Shown: one piece after another, positions 12,036 to 24,093 of the stretch
Layout of the letters: each line of letters opens with the position of its first letter
How positions within the stretch are numbered: position 1 is the stretch's first letter
NCBI RefSeq assembly: GCF_041296265.1
Contig: NC_091695.1
Coordinates: forward strand, 18,025,001 to 18,089,000
Direction: 5' to 3'
From: Equus caballus
Taxonomy: Eukaryota > Chordata > Mammalia > Perissodactyla > Equidae
DNA: 64,000 nt
Program-made: the position numbers and the translations under genes
Notes under the pieces: model-generated
Told to the model about the DNA's origin: nothing
Seen by the model: only the letters and a program-made list of their open reading frames with translations
Databases searched by the model: none

Positions 12036-14017
12036 ATCATTGAGACAAGTTTGAGCTTCAATAGATGTTAATTTTTATTATTTTATTATCAACCAGGATT
12101 CACTTTTTGCTCTAACAAAAGGGTTCATTGGAAAAAGAAAGCATCATTGAGCTACTAGTCAACTCTTTGGAGCTCTCTTATCCTGAAATACATGTGGCTT
12201 CCTCCTTAGAAAATATCAACTTTCATTGAGTGACAGTCCATCCATATGTATCATCAAACATGAGAGACAAGATTGTCAATGGACCTCAGACTAGAGCAAT
12301 GGCCACTGTTGTGAAGGTCAGGGAAAGAAAATTATATCCAGTGGTTAGTGAGGTAAGGATGGATGAAAATGTTTCTTTGTTGTGGCATCAACTCCTTTGC
12401 TAATTATGAAGAATGGCTATTAAAAAGTAGGCACCAAAAAAATAAGCATATCTTTAGGGACAATGCTTAAATAAGCTTGGGGTCTTAGCCATGGGGTACA
12501 ATCACTTCTTTGCTCAAGTTATTTTCTACTAAACCTCTTACTTCCAATCACAGAATTAAAGGTAAGGAAGAAATCAATTTATATAGAGATTATCTACCTG
12601 TAATAACATTTCAAGAATGTTACGTGCTTCAAGACTGAAAGAAATTTGCAGGATTCAAAAATGAAATGTGAAATCCAATTGGAAAAATGAAAGGGAAAAG
12701 AATACAAGAAACAAAAAATTAAGAGGAGTCCAAAGAGATGCTAAATAATCTGTTCTACACAATCGGCAGGTAAGAATGAAATGAAGATTTCTGATAGAGT
12801 TCAGCAAACTTATATATTCCTGCAGTAAGCTCTCTATATGGAATCCTAGTCACTACTTTTGTAAACTTGATTTCCATTCCCTTAAAGCCAACCCACTAAT
12901 CCCATCCCACTCCTTTTATTTGTGTTGATAACTGTTGAAACCAATGCATGACCATAGGATAAAATAAATAATATAATATACAAATTGAGTCAGCTTTAAC
13001 TTATATCTAAGCCTACTAAACATTTAAAAAGAGATAATAGATAAAGAAAATTGTGTTTACATTTAGATTCCAAGTCAGAATCCAATAATACTGAGAATTA
13101 TCTTAAGACTATCATGTGTTAAATGTGCTGTTTTGCTGTTGCCATTGTTTTTGTTGGAAATACCTTAAGGGTTTAAAACATGTCTTTCTAGGCATATTTC
13201 TTCTCAAAACATAAGTTTCTTGGGTGTAAACTAAGTGAGTATAAGAAAATGAGCATTAAAAATCCTATCCAGCTGTAATATCCTAGGATTATGTTAAGAA
13301 CACTTACCAGATCACTAACTTTCTTTCATTCACCTTCTTACTACACTGTTGTCAGCTGCAGTTCATTTTTCATTGGAAAAATCAACTTTGGCAGTTAAAG
13401 ATAAAAAATTGACCCATTGCAACATTTTCCATAATCCATTTGGGCAGGCCTCCTGTGTTCATACAATAGATTTGTGCCTCCCTTAGGAAGGCTGAGGTTC
13501 CTTAGAATAATGCAAAACCTTTTATATTTTGCTTTGAGGATTTGGGGGTTAGCCTTCCAATCTTACCTTGGATCCCATGAACACACATACTAATATCTAA
13601 ATCCCAGTGGGAAAAGATATGTGAGCAATTAAACAGTTCTACTGTGGAGTTGATTAAACAAAAAATGAAATGATGTGTTTTTCTACATCCTGAGAATGTC
13701 TCAAAGAAAAAGTTATTTTGGCTCTCAATATGGTAGATTATTTTATATAAAACTGGATTATGACATTTGCTATCCAGTTTGATTTAATCAGCTCAAAGCA
13801 ATTTATCAAACAACTATCAGAATGTTCTATGTGATAGGATGGTGGAATAAACAAGAAAGAAACAAAAATGTATCTATCAAGCTGTGGAGAATTAAAAGAT
13901 CTTGAAAGTAAATGTGTAGATGGATGAATGAAGTTAATGACTGATATTTGTTATATGTGCATTTATGTTCAAATGTAATTCTGGCCATCCAAGGACAGAA
14001 TATATCAGAGAATCTCC
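12036..14017. other. AT-rich intergenic DNA
   Basis: No gene, RNA or nameable repeat was recognised across this 2-kb stretch. Confidence 0.5.
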
Positions 14018-14100
14018 ATTCAATAAATATATTTTATTTGTGAAAATATTGTGCCAGGCAGTGTTCTAGGTACAAAACAGGAAAAATGAGGATAATTTGA
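14018..14100 (+). repeat. MIR/L2-type relic
   Basis: Contains ATTCAATAAATATATTTTAT followed by GTGCCAGGCAGTGTTCTAGG, the common end-motif of L2/MIR3-class repeats (GTGCCAGGCACTGTTCTAGG). Confidence 0.6.
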
Positions 14101-14261
14101 ACTCAACATTATGAATTTTGTCAATTACAGAATAGCGAATGAGAGGCAGTAGAGGAAACAACATAAGCAATTATCTGGAGATTGGAAGTCCTTGGCATGA
14201 TTAGAGACTTGGAAATGAGATTTATAGAGAATGTGATGCCTATTGGAGAAAGATAATACTC

Positions 14262-14291
14262 AAAACACACACACACATACATATATATATA
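14262..14291. repeat. (CA)n/(TA)n microsatellite
   Basis: A short run of CA units followed by CATACATATATATATA. Confidence 0.85.
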
Positions 14292-14995
14292 GGCAAAGAG
14301 AGATATGACCAGTTTTGACCCTCTGTCTCTTCCCAGATGATTAATCTCAGCTGAAAGGAACTCTTCTTTTTCAATAATTCTGGCAAGATCTCATGGTTAA
14401 GTCATTAGCTTACTAGTGTCCACCCAGAAACTAATCACTGGGATCAGAATTTATAGGAAGCTAATTTAATAGGTTTATAATATAAGGGATTTAGAAAATA
14501 TAATGAATGCTTAAAATAATATCAGGCAGAGCAAAAAAATGTTAACGAGGATATGGAAACTTTAAAAAGGTATGGTATCATATATATGACCCACTTGTTT
14601 AATCGAAACTTAAGATAACATAGAGAACAGAAGATAAGAGTAAAAACAACAATATCAATAATGGCAGATAATTTATTAATCAGTTATATTATACCATACA
14701 TAATGCTAAGAACTTAAGATGTATCATTTAATTTTTATGAAAAATTTTTAAGAAAAGTAGATTATTGTCAATATTTTGCCAAAGAGAAGATTTTAAAAGT
14801 TATAAAATTATTGCCTTGAAATTGAAATGCTGGTAAAAAACAAAATAACCAAAAGACCAAAAAGTAATACCCAGAAGTACTCGTAGGACATGTACTTCAA
14901 ATTTTCTTGGAAAAAAACATAGAATATGAGGCAAATGTATATGCATTCCATGTGACAAATAATAAAGTCAGTTTAACAAGAACGGTTTCATGTGT

Positions 14996-15253
14996 GGCCG
15001 GCCTGGTTGCATAGTGGTTAAGTTTGTGCATTCTGCCTAGGCAGCCCAGGGGTCACGGTTTCAGATCCCCAAGAGGACCTGGCACAGCTCATCAACCACA
15101 CTGTGGCAGCATCCAACATAAAGCAGAGGAAGATTGGCAAGGATGTTAGCTCAGTGACAATCTTCCTCAAGCAAAAAGAGGAAGATTAGCAACAGATGTT
15201 AGCTTAGGGCCAATCTTCCTCACAAAATAAACAAACAAACAAACAAAAAATAA
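14996..15253 (+). repeat. ERE SINE, plus strand
   Basis: It begins GGCCGGCCTGGTTGCATAGT and has the B-box region near GGTTTCAGATCC. The body carries two GGAAGATTGGC/TTAGCTCAG-type modules and the tail is (AAAC)n. This is the ERE subtype with the duplicated GGAAGATT...TTAGC...CCAATCTTCCTC module. Confidence 0.9.
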
Positions 15254-15616
15254 AAGTATGGTTGCAGGCATTACAGATGATGGATAGACATATCTCTTTA
15301 TGTACACTTTTTTAGAAATATATTGATGTTATTTCAAATCAGGAAACTACGTCTAACAATATCACCCAAAAAACCCATTCAAGACAGTTAGAGATCAGAG
15401 AAGAGCAGCATAGGTACCTGATACACTTGAACTCTCCAAGAAAGAGGATAAGACATGGTTTAATAAAGATAGGCAGCTGGAAAACAAAAAAAGCATGCAT
15501 CATCCGTTAGCTCAAAAAATACATCCCTATTTTACTTTCCATTCACATCCACTCAAAGCTAGCCCCTCATTGAAAGTCTTTGATAAAACCCTGACTCTTG
15601 CTAAGAAAATAGCTTT
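15254..15616. other. Intergenic DNA
   Basis: Short unique stretch between an ERE copy and the 3' end of the OR5L-like pseudogene. Nothing was recognised. Confidence 0.45.
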
Positions 15617-16538
15617 TCAAAAGGGAATTTGGATCTCAAAACTCTTGAGAGCTTCTTTCACATCCTTGTTCCTCAGACTATAAATCAGGGATTCAGTATG
15701 AGAATCACTGCATTGTAGAATACCGAGGCTACTTTGTCAGTATTAATACTCTTGACAGATTGGGGCTGGCAATAAATGAAAAGTATTGTTCCATGGAAAA
15801 CAATGATGGCTGTGAGGAGGTAGGTGCAGGTGGAAAAGATTTTGCACCTTCCGTCTGCAGAGTGCATCCTTAGGATGGTGATGAGAATAACAAGCAGGAG
15901 GTGTGGATGATCTCATTGAAAGTGGCCACAGTGAACACCACAAGTTCATTCCTAGAGATATCATAACAAGAAAGCATAAAGAGAGGGAGTAAATCAAAAA
16001 AAAAAAGTGGTTAATTACATTCGACCTATAGGATGGGATTTCAAGAGCTAAACATGTGAACCAGAGAACACACAGTTCCAGAGAAGTACCGCCAGAAACC
16101 AGCACCATTCAAAGTTTCTGGGACATGGAGTCCATGTACAGCAGTGGGCTGCAGATGGCCAAGAAATGATCATAAGCCATCACAATCAGCAGGAACACCT
16201 CAGTGACTGCACATGTCCAAAACAAGTAGAACTGCATCATGCATCCCAGGAAAGAGATGACTTTTTTCTTGTTTAAGATATTGGATAAGATCTTTGGCAT
16301 GATGATTGTGGAACAGCAATGATCCGCAAAGGATAAATGGCTGAGAAAAAAGTGCATGAGGGTGTTAAGTTTAGAGCTGACCTGAATCAGTGCAATTATG
16401 TCAAGGTTGGCCCAAACGTAGTGACTCCATATGTGAGAAGGAACAGAAGGGAGAGAAAGACTCTCAGCTCAGGGGATCTGATAATCCAAGAACAATGAAC
16501 TCTGTCACAGTGGTACAGTGCTCTTCTCCTATTTCCAT
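15617..16538 (-). pseudogene. OR5L-like olfactory receptor pseudogene
   Basis: An OR relic starting at the ATG at 16538 (MEIGEEHCTTVTEF) and ending near the TGA at 15617. Recognisable blocks are [21 protein letters not shown] (TM2-TM3), [48 protein letters not shown] in ECL2, and [15 protein letters not shown] in TM7. The closest relative in the window is the intact OR5L-like gene at 56-57 kb, which shares the [16 protein letters not shown] wording. Several frameshifts and stops break it, including a changed frame after ICL2, a lost block near 15965-16000 and a stop inside the NP(x)LIY motif. Confidence 0.88.
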
Positions 16539-16802
16539 CATATATCAGGTTTGGGAAACCAAATGATGAGTTTTTTTTGGTTTCTTCTGAAAGTAGAATT
16601 AGAGAGAAAATAGATTTATATAAACTTCAAAAAAGTACATCAATATTAAACATAGTACATTTAAAACACAATTGTCAAATAACTCAAAATGTTCACCATC
16701 TCAGTGGAGCCCATGGATAAAAATTAATTTAAAAATCAGCAGAAACCTATCTGTGAATAAAATTAGTTTTACTTCAAATCAGGAGAACAGATTGATTTAT
16801 TA
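16539..16802. other. 5' flank of OR pseudogene
   Basis: AT-rich sequence between the OR start and the microsatellite. Nothing was recognised. Confidence 0.4.
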
Positions 16803-16807
16803 ATCTA

Positions 16808-16857
<50 letters not shown>

Positions 16858-16876
16858 ACTATCTGTCTGTCTATCA
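16803..16876. repeat. (ATCT)n microsatellite
   Basis: About 14 near-perfect ATCT units followed by CTGT variants. The long pure run suggests it is length-variable in the population. Confidence 0.95.
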
Positions 16877-17129
16877 TCATCACCAGTACTGAGAGTGGAC
16901 ATCCTGCATTGTTTTTCACTATAGGGGAAATCATTCATTCCCAAAGCATTAAGTGTGATGCTAGAAGCAAGCTTGGTAGTAATTTTCTCTATTGAAGTAA
17001 TTGAATAATTGAATTGAGTAATTGAAGTAATTTTCTCTATTTCTAATTTGTTGGGAATTTTTATCTTAAATGGCTGTTGGATTGTGGCAAATACTTTTTT
17101 CTGCATATTTTGAGGTGGCCAGAAGTTTT

Positions 17130-18113
17130 TTTTGTCTTTAATTCTATCCGTGATGTGTTACATTAATTGTTTTTCATATGTTAAATCTACCTTGCATTCC
17201 TGGAATAGATCTCACTTGGTCATGATTTATTATCCTTTTATGTGTGTTATGAGATTTATTTTGCTAATAATTTGCTGAGAATTTTATATCTACCACTATG
17301 TGGAACATTGCATTTTGTTTTCCTTCCTCGTGTTTCTTTCTTGACTTTGGTATTAGGGTAATACTGGCTTAATAACATGAAGTGGAAAGAGAATCTCCTT
17401 TTCTAATTTTGACATAAGTTAATCAACTAGTATTTTTTATATAGGTGTTTTGTAAATTTAACCAGTCAAGCCATCTATGGCTATATATTGGTAATAGAGG
17501 AGAACTCTGTCACAGTGGTACAGGTTTAATTATGAACTCAATCTATTAACTTGTTATATGTCTATCTAGATTTTCTATTTTTTCTTTTGTCAGTTTTGGT
17601 AAATTTGTCTTTTTAAGAATCTGTCCATATCATCCAAGTCGACTAATTTGTTCACATATGCCGTTCATAATATTCACTATAGTCATTTTAAAATCTGAAT
17701 ATGCTAATTTGTATCTCCTCTCCTTTTTTCTTAGTAATTCTAGAAAACATTTTGTCAATTTTATTGATTTTTCAAAATTCAAACTCTGATTTTCTCTATC
17801 AATTTCTAGCTTTCTATTCTTGGTGTATGCTCTAGAGTTTATTATATCCTTCCTTTTACTTTTTGTTTGTTAGCTTTTAATTATTCTTTTTTATAGTTTC
17901 TAAATATGGAAGCTAAGCTTCTAGATTTGACATATTGCTTTTTTACTAATTTAGGTATTCAAAGTCCTAAATTTCCCTTTAAGCACATTAGAAGCATCTT
18001 TTAAAATTTTACATATTATGTTTTTATTTTCATTCAATTCAAAATTTTATATAATTTGTATTGTGCTTTCTTTTTTCAACTTTGATTTATTTAGAAGTGT
18101 GTTGTTAAATTTT
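17130..18113 (-). repeat. Ancient L1 fragment, antisense (RT to endonuclease region)
   Basis: Plus-strand wording such as CTTGCATTCCTGGAATAGAT, TTTATTGATTTTTCAAAATTC and TTTAGAAGTGTGTTGTTAAAT is that of L1M ORF2 read backwards, from the reverse-transcriptase region into the endonuclease region. It is heavily diverged and no long frame remains. A 22-base patch identical to part of the nearby OR pseudogene interrupts it at 17502-17523. Confidence 0.8.
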
Positions 18114-18970
18114 GAGAGGTTTGTCTATACCCTGGATACAAATCCTTTCTCAGACATGTACTTGGAAATAATATCTTCTATTATAAGTTTAGTCTTTTCA
18201 TTCTTGCAACAGTGGCTTTTGAAGAGCAAAATATTTAATTTTGATGACGTCTCACATAATTTTTCTTTTATTCATCATGATTTGGAATTCATATGTAAGA
18301 AATATTTGTCTAGGTTCTGGCCCCTTGGCCGAGTGGTTAAGTTTCTGTGCTCTGCTTCAGCAGGCCAGGGTTTCACTGGTTCAGATCCTGGGTGCGGACA
18401 TGGCACGACTTGTCAGGTCATCCTGAGGTGATGTCCCACATGCCACAACTAGAAGGACCCATAACTAAAATATACAACTATGTCCTGGGGGACTTGGGGA
18501 GAAAAAGCAGGAAAAAGAAAAAAAGAAGATTGGGAACAGTTGTTAGCTCAGGTGCCAATCTTTAAGGAAAAAAAAAAGAGAAATATTGGTCCAGTATGAA
18601 ATAACAAAGAATGTTTTCTTGTTTTCTTCTGGAAGTTTTACAAATTTGATATTACACTTAGTTTTATGATTATTTCAGTTAATTATTGTATATGATGTTA
18701 TTTATGGATTTATATCCCATAAACCATCTTTTGCAAGTGGATGTTTAAATTATCCATCATTCTTTGTTAAAAGACAATTTTTTCCATTGTACAGACTTTG
18801 TATCTTTGTGGAGAGTAATTTGACCTTTCAGATGTGTGTCTGTATTTGGATCCTCTACTCTCATCCATTGATTTATATGTTTATATTTGTAATACTGCAT
18901 TATCTTAGTTACTTTACCTTTATAGCAGGTATTGAGATCAGATAGTGAGATGCTTCCAATTATTTTCTCA
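18114..18970 (-). repeat. Ancient L1 fragment, antisense (ORF2 C-terminal region), split by an ERE
   Basis: The order restarts at the ORF2 3' region: CTGGATACAAATCCTTTCTC at 18132, TTTAATTTTGATGACGTC at 18234, TTCTTCTGGAAGTTTTAC at 18625, TCCATTGATTTATATG at 18865, and TTATAGCAGG-type wording at 18920. The order in the preceding fragment ran RT to endonuclease, so this is a separate insertion or a rearranged piece. An ERE at 18313-18590 splits it. Confidence 0.78.
18313..18590 (+). repeat. ERE SINE, plus strand, nested in old L1
   Basis: It starts TCTGGCCCCTTGGCCGAGTG and has the B-box GGTTCAGATCC, ACAACTAGAAGGACCC and TTGTTAGCTCAGGTGCCAAT, then a poly-A tail. A GAAATATTTGTC/GAAATATTGGTC target-site duplication lies on either side. 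Confidence 0.92.
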
Positions 18971-19179
18971 CTTTCAACTTTGTCTTTTTTTAGTTCCTAC
19001 TGCATACATTTTATAATCAGCTTGTCAATTAATTTAAGAATCATATTGAGATTTTGTTTTGTTGTTTTTGTTTTTTCTGTGTTCTACTCTATATGTATAT
19101 TAATATATCCATGCATGAGGTCTTTTCTATTTTTTTGTATTTAACTCATAATGTCTATAATTAAGAAGATTTCTTTAGT

Positions 19180-21330
19180 TTGTGCAGAGATTTGTTTTTT
19201 TAAATGTCTAATATGACAATCTCCAACTTTAATTTGGATGTCTAGACTATTTACAGTTAATGCAATTACTTATATGGATTAATTAAATCTATCATCTTTA
19301 TACCTTATCTCTATTTGTTTAATCTATCCCTTGCTTCTTTTCTTTTTCTGTCTTCTTCTGTAAGAATTTTTCTGTGATTCCACTTATCTTGCATCCTCTG
19401 TTGACGTATTATTTTTGCTTCCTTAAAATGATAATGGTTTTCTAGGAGTTCACAGTAAACTTTTTAAATAAATCATTGGTCTCCTATGGATCTTGAAACA
19501 GTAAACTTCTAAGTCCTCTCTTACCCATCATGATATTATTATGTATTATACTCTGACAGAACCTATAAGTACCATTTCATTGCTATTCTTTTTTCCTTCA
19601 GACAGTTTGATGTCTTTTAGAACAATTAAAATATGCAAAAATATCCACTTATTCTTTATCCAATTACCAGTGTTCATTTCTTTGGGTAGCTTTAATTTTC
19701 TGTCTGGTACTATTTTCCTTCTCCCCAAATGATGCATTTTAATATTTCTCATAGTACATGTCTATGGGTAAGTCTTTCAGTTTTGTTTAGTCTCAAAAAA
19801 GTTTTTTCGTCCTTCACTTTTGAAAAAATTTGCAAGATATTTTCATGTGTATATCATTCTGGAGTAACTGATTATTTGTTGTTTTCCTTTTGACATTTTC
19901 AATTTGCTGTCCATTTTTTCTGACTTTCACATTTTCTGGCAGGAAATCTGCTGTAGTGCTTACCATTTTTCCTTTAGATCATCCAAGATAGATTTGGTTT
20001 TGTACCCAATGCCACCCTCCTCCTCAAACAAATACACAGGGGACATTTGACAATGCCTGGAATATCATTGATTATCATAACTGCAAGGGAGTATTGCTGG
20101 CATCTAGTATGTCAAGGTCACAGATACTGCTAAACAATCTACAGTGAACAGGATTGTGCCCCACAACAAAAATTCCACAGTGCAAAATGTCAATAGTCCA
20201 GATGCTGAAAAGCCCTGCTCACTATGTAATGGTTCTTGCATTCAATATTTTCTCTTTTACTTTCTTTACTTCTGTGTTGTGTTGTGCATGTGTTTTCTTT
20301 CTGCTTTGTGTTCTCTGAGCTTCTTGGATCTGGATTTGATGTCTTTCAGAAAATTCTTTGCCATTATCTCTACACATATTCCCTTTGACATGACCTCCTC
20401 CTTTTTTCTGAGGTTCAAATTATAGTTATTTATACTACTTGACATTGTTACCCAGCTGTTAGGTGTTTTCTTCACTCTTTTTTGTGTGTGTCTCTGTAAC
20501 TTTTGGTGTTTCCTCTTGTTCTATCTTTAATTTCACTAATTCTTTTCTCATCTCTGTTGAAGCTACTGTTGTGCTATAATATCCTTTATCTCTGTTATTT
20601 TAAAATTTTTTCTAGCATTTCATTTGATTCATTTTAATAGTTTCTATGACTCTGCTGAAATTCCAAATCTATTCATTCATGTTGTCTATCTTTTCCACTG
20701 GAGCCCATAGGAATCATATTTACTTTAGATTGCTGGTCTGCTGTTTCTAATCTCTAAGTCATATCTGAATCTAATTCTGTTAATATCTTTGTATTTTTGT
20801 AGTGGGCTGTGTTCTTATCATTTGTATCATCATATAATTTTTGCTTAAGAAAGGATACCATTTGTAGAACAACAGAGACCGAAGTAAATGCTATTTTTGC
20901 CTGGAAATTAACTCACTTCTTTTGCTTAACATTAAGTGTAGGAGTTGAGCTGGGCTTTAGTTTTGTCAACACTATGGCCACCTCAGGGCACCACAAGCTT
21001 CAATTTCCTCTAATGTTACCTTATATTAGGATGGAAGATGGCTTATAATATATTTTCAATGTCTAATCCACTTTAAACTTTAAGTCTTCCCTTTGCACAG
21101 GTACTCCAGAGAAGATCTCTCCCCTTATCCATCCCCCACCCCTAACAATAGAATGTTATCACTGGTAACTCTGTGCTGGTGTTAGTTGGTCACCTGGTGA
21201 CCCCAGCTATTCAGTGGGTTCCAAAAATGTTTAAAGCTTGCAGAATATCTAGCTTTTTGTGCTGTAGTATTGGGAGCAAATCTCTTTCTAGCTTGCTACC
21301 TCTTATACTTAAGCCAGAAGATTGATAACA
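19180..21330 (-). repeat. Ancient L1 (L1M/HAL1-like) 5'-half, antisense
   Basis: A long stretch whose plus strand resembles old L1 or half-L1 (HAL1) sequence read backwards. The endonuclease-region wording near 19180-19340 passes into the ORF1/5' region (CTTGGATCTGGATTTGATG with AAAATTCTTTGCCATTATC at 20325-20365; TAGTTTCTATGACTCTGCTG near 20640). Many stops are present and it is clearly dead. It is interrupted by MER5A at 20025-20222. Boundaries are approximate. Confidence 0.65.
20025..20222 (+). repeat. MER5A (hAT-Charlie non-autonomous DNA transposon)
   Basis: Consensus-order motifs: AGGGGACATTTGACAATG, TATTGCTGGCATCTAGTATG, ACTGCTAAACAATCTACAGTG, GCCCCACAACAAA and AAAATGTCAATAGTC. It is nested in the old L1 pile. 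Confidence 0.88.
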
Positions 21331-21353
21331 TTGGTTTAAGAAAGATTCAACTA

Positions 21354-21553
21354 AGTGAGGATCAGTCATGGTAGCCTAGTGACTAAGTTTAACATGCTTC
21401 ACGTCATTGGCCTTGGTTCAGTTTCCAGGTGCAGACATACACCACTACTCTGTCAGTGGTCATGCTACAGTGGGGGCTCACATACAAAAAGGGGAAGATT
21501 GGCAGTGCATGTTAGCTCAGGGTGAATCTTCCTCAGCCAAAAAAAAAGAAAAA
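21354..21553 (+). repeat. ERE SINE, plus strand
   Basis: The head reads AGTCATGGTAGCCTAGTGAC, followed by a degraded B box and GGAAGATTGGC...GTTAGCTCAGG, then an A-rich tail. A duplication of about 18 bp (AAAGATTCAACTAAGTGA) flanks it at 21340-21357 and 21558-21575. Confidence 0.9.
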
Positions 21554-21632
21554 AGAAAAGATTCAACTAAGTGAAATTGTAACACATTTTTAAAATTGTC
21601 ATTTAATAAATGATACCAAAGAGCTTTCTTTC

Positions 21633-21905
21633 TTTTTTTGGTGAGGAAGATTGGCCTTAAGCTAACATTTGTTGCCAATCTTCATCTTTTTCTCTTTTTT
21701 TGTTGTTTTTTCTTTTTTCTCCCCAAAGTCCCAGTACATAGTTGTATATCCTAATTGTAAATCCTTCTAGTTTTTCTATGTAAGATGCCACCACAGCATG
21801 GCTTGATGAGCAGTGCTAGGCCTGTACCCAGGATCTGAACTGGTGAACACTGGGCCACTGAAGTGGAGCATACGAACTTAACCAATATGCCACCGGGACA
21901 GCCCC
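21633..21905 (-). repeat. ERE SINE, minus strand
   Basis: It reads GTGAGGAAGATTGGCCTTAA, TTGTTGCCAATCTTC, CCAGTACATAGTTGTATATC and CACAGCATGGCTTGATGAG, ending GCCACCGGGACAGCCCC. It lies about 80 bp from the plus-strand ERE at 21354-21553, forming an inverted pair of SINEs. Confidence 0.9.
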
Positions 21906-23845
21906 ATCAAAGTCATTTTAAAAACTTCTAAGAAACTAAGAAAGTTAATTTCTCCAATGACTGCTTTCATTTTAAAGCTAGAAGATTACCAGATGCAACT
22001 TAAACAATGAATCAAATGCATATAATTATGTTTAGCAAATTATGAAAATAATTATTAATGATAAGGGCTCAAGAGGTTTTTGACTTAATATGTATGTAAT
22101 GTTAAAAACTAGAATGACATCCCTACTACAAAAAAAATGCAATTGTGTTCCTATTCTTCTTTTTGTAACGTGATTAAAATTTAAGTATGCTGACATCTAT
22201 ATTATTAAGGCAATAAAAATATTCATCCATGGATATTTTTACTAATCGAAGTTAAAAAATAAAAACAAAATTCATGCCAATCAATATCATTAAGAGATGC
22301 ATTTCTGGTGACATTTTATAGTTTATCTTTGAAAATTTCATAAAATTTGTAGCATATTTAAGTTACTGAATAGGAGTAAGATAATGATCGTTATAATGAT
22401 AATCCATTGTAGAAAAAAATCACTTAGAACTTTATTAACAAAGGAAACAAAGGTAAATTTACAGATATTTTTGTTGCAAAGTAATGTGCTTCTATGATTA
22501 TTAAGGGACAAAATTCTGGGCAGTAAGGGAATTTAAAAATTAGTTCAGGGATAAAAGAAAAAACATGAAATCTGATGCTTCATATATTTTGAATCTAATT
22601 ATTATGAACATGAGATAGCTATGATAGGCATTGGATATTAGATTTGTCTTTTTCAATTAAATTTACAATGTTATTTTTAAAATCCTAACAGCTATAGAGA
22701 TTTTTAAATTAATTTACTTAAGAAGCACATGAGTTAATAAAGATTGAATAGCACTAATAAAAATCATGCTCTATAGCAGCTACAGAAGTTACCAAAGGTA
22801 ATTTGAATGCTAAAATTAGAAAAGGAAAGAGCATGAAACTTTATATCTGTATTTAATGAAGTGTCAAGACCTGTAGGGTTGAAGTCTCAAATTATCATTT
22901 TGATTTTGTCACCTATTATTTTAAAACAATGATCAGAGCACTTAAAGAATATGTGTCTCCATTTCCTCAGAATAAAAAATACGGAGATTCTGTCTCTGGT
23001 TTCAGAAAAATTTAGTCATCCTTTGACTAGATAGAAAAGAAACATGAAGATTTATTCTCTGAAAATGAATTATTCATCACTGATTCCAATCATGGCCAAT
23101 ATAACTTTTCTGCTACTTAGCTACGATTGTTCTAGTACAGTTAAATATCAACTAAATGACAATGTGGAGAAAACAATATTATATTTGTGAATATATAAAA
23201 CAATGTTGGTGTCATTATGTATCCAAATATTACCCAGAAAAAAAGGTGATATTAATTTATCATTTTAAGTTTAAAACCATACAACCATTTTAAATATTTT
23301 CATTGAACCAATATGAAATTGTTGCTCAGTTTTACCTTCACAAAAGCAGCTAAAATTTGTTCTCTCAATATTTTGGTGACTAAATTTAGAATTTGATTCA
23401 GACACAAATAGTATAAAAGGGGAAATACATATAAATAATTCAAGAAAACTTGATGATAGAAGGGACAAAAGAAAAGATTGATATATTACAAAGTTTCCAA
23501 ATCAGATACCTCTGCCTATGAGGGCATCTTATAATAAATATCTCAATTGTTAAGGGAAAGATTAATCCTCCTTCATATATACGGTAATATAGGCTTGATG
23601 TTTTTTGGTTTAGATTACAATAAAATATTAGAGTCAATTTAAAGCAACATTCAAGTCCAAGGAAAGCAAATAGCTCTCAGCACTTACAACAAATCCATTC
23701 AATTATTATATGAAGACTGCCTAGAGTCCTGATGAAGAAAATTGATATTCACCCTGAGTCAAGTGCCATATGAATTAGTGGCATACTTACACTGATTGGT
23801 CAGTGATAGAAAGGAAGCATAAAACATAGAGGATAAATATATTTT
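21906..23845. other. AT-rich intergenic DNA
   Basis: Nearly 2 kb with no recognisable gene or repeat. The minus-strand open frames near 23271-23637 lack any family motif. Confidence 0.5.
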
Positions 23846-24093
23846 CTTTTTTTTTTTTTTTTGAGGAAGATCAGCCCTGAGCTAACATCTGCTGCCCATC
23901 CTCCTCATTTCACTGAGGAAGACTGGCCCTGAGCTAACATCCGTGCCCATCTTCCTCTACTTTGTATGTAGGACGCCTGCCACAGCACAGTGTGCCAAGC
24001 GGTGCCATGTCTGCACCCAGGATCTGAACCAGCGAACCCTGGGCTGCTGAAGCAGAACATGTGAACATAACAGCTGCGCCACCTGGCTGGCCC
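23846..24093 (-). repeat. ERE SINE, minus strand
   Basis: The poly-T start is the SINE tail. It is followed by GAGGAAGATCAGCCCTGAGC, a second GAGGAAGACTGGCCCTGAGC module, GGATCTGAACCAGCGAAC and the head CACCTGGCTGGCCCC. The flanks repeat TATATTTTCTTTTT. Confidence 0.92.

Noticed and set aside
16855-17106. 83-codon minus-strand frame
   Set aside because: It runs out of the (ATCT)n microsatellite and old repeat sequence; low complexity.
18313-18420. tRNA-like sequence with A and B boxes
   Set aside because: It is the head of an ERE SINE: it runs on into the SINE body and an A-rich tail, has a target-site duplication and recurs at several places. It is not a tRNA gene.
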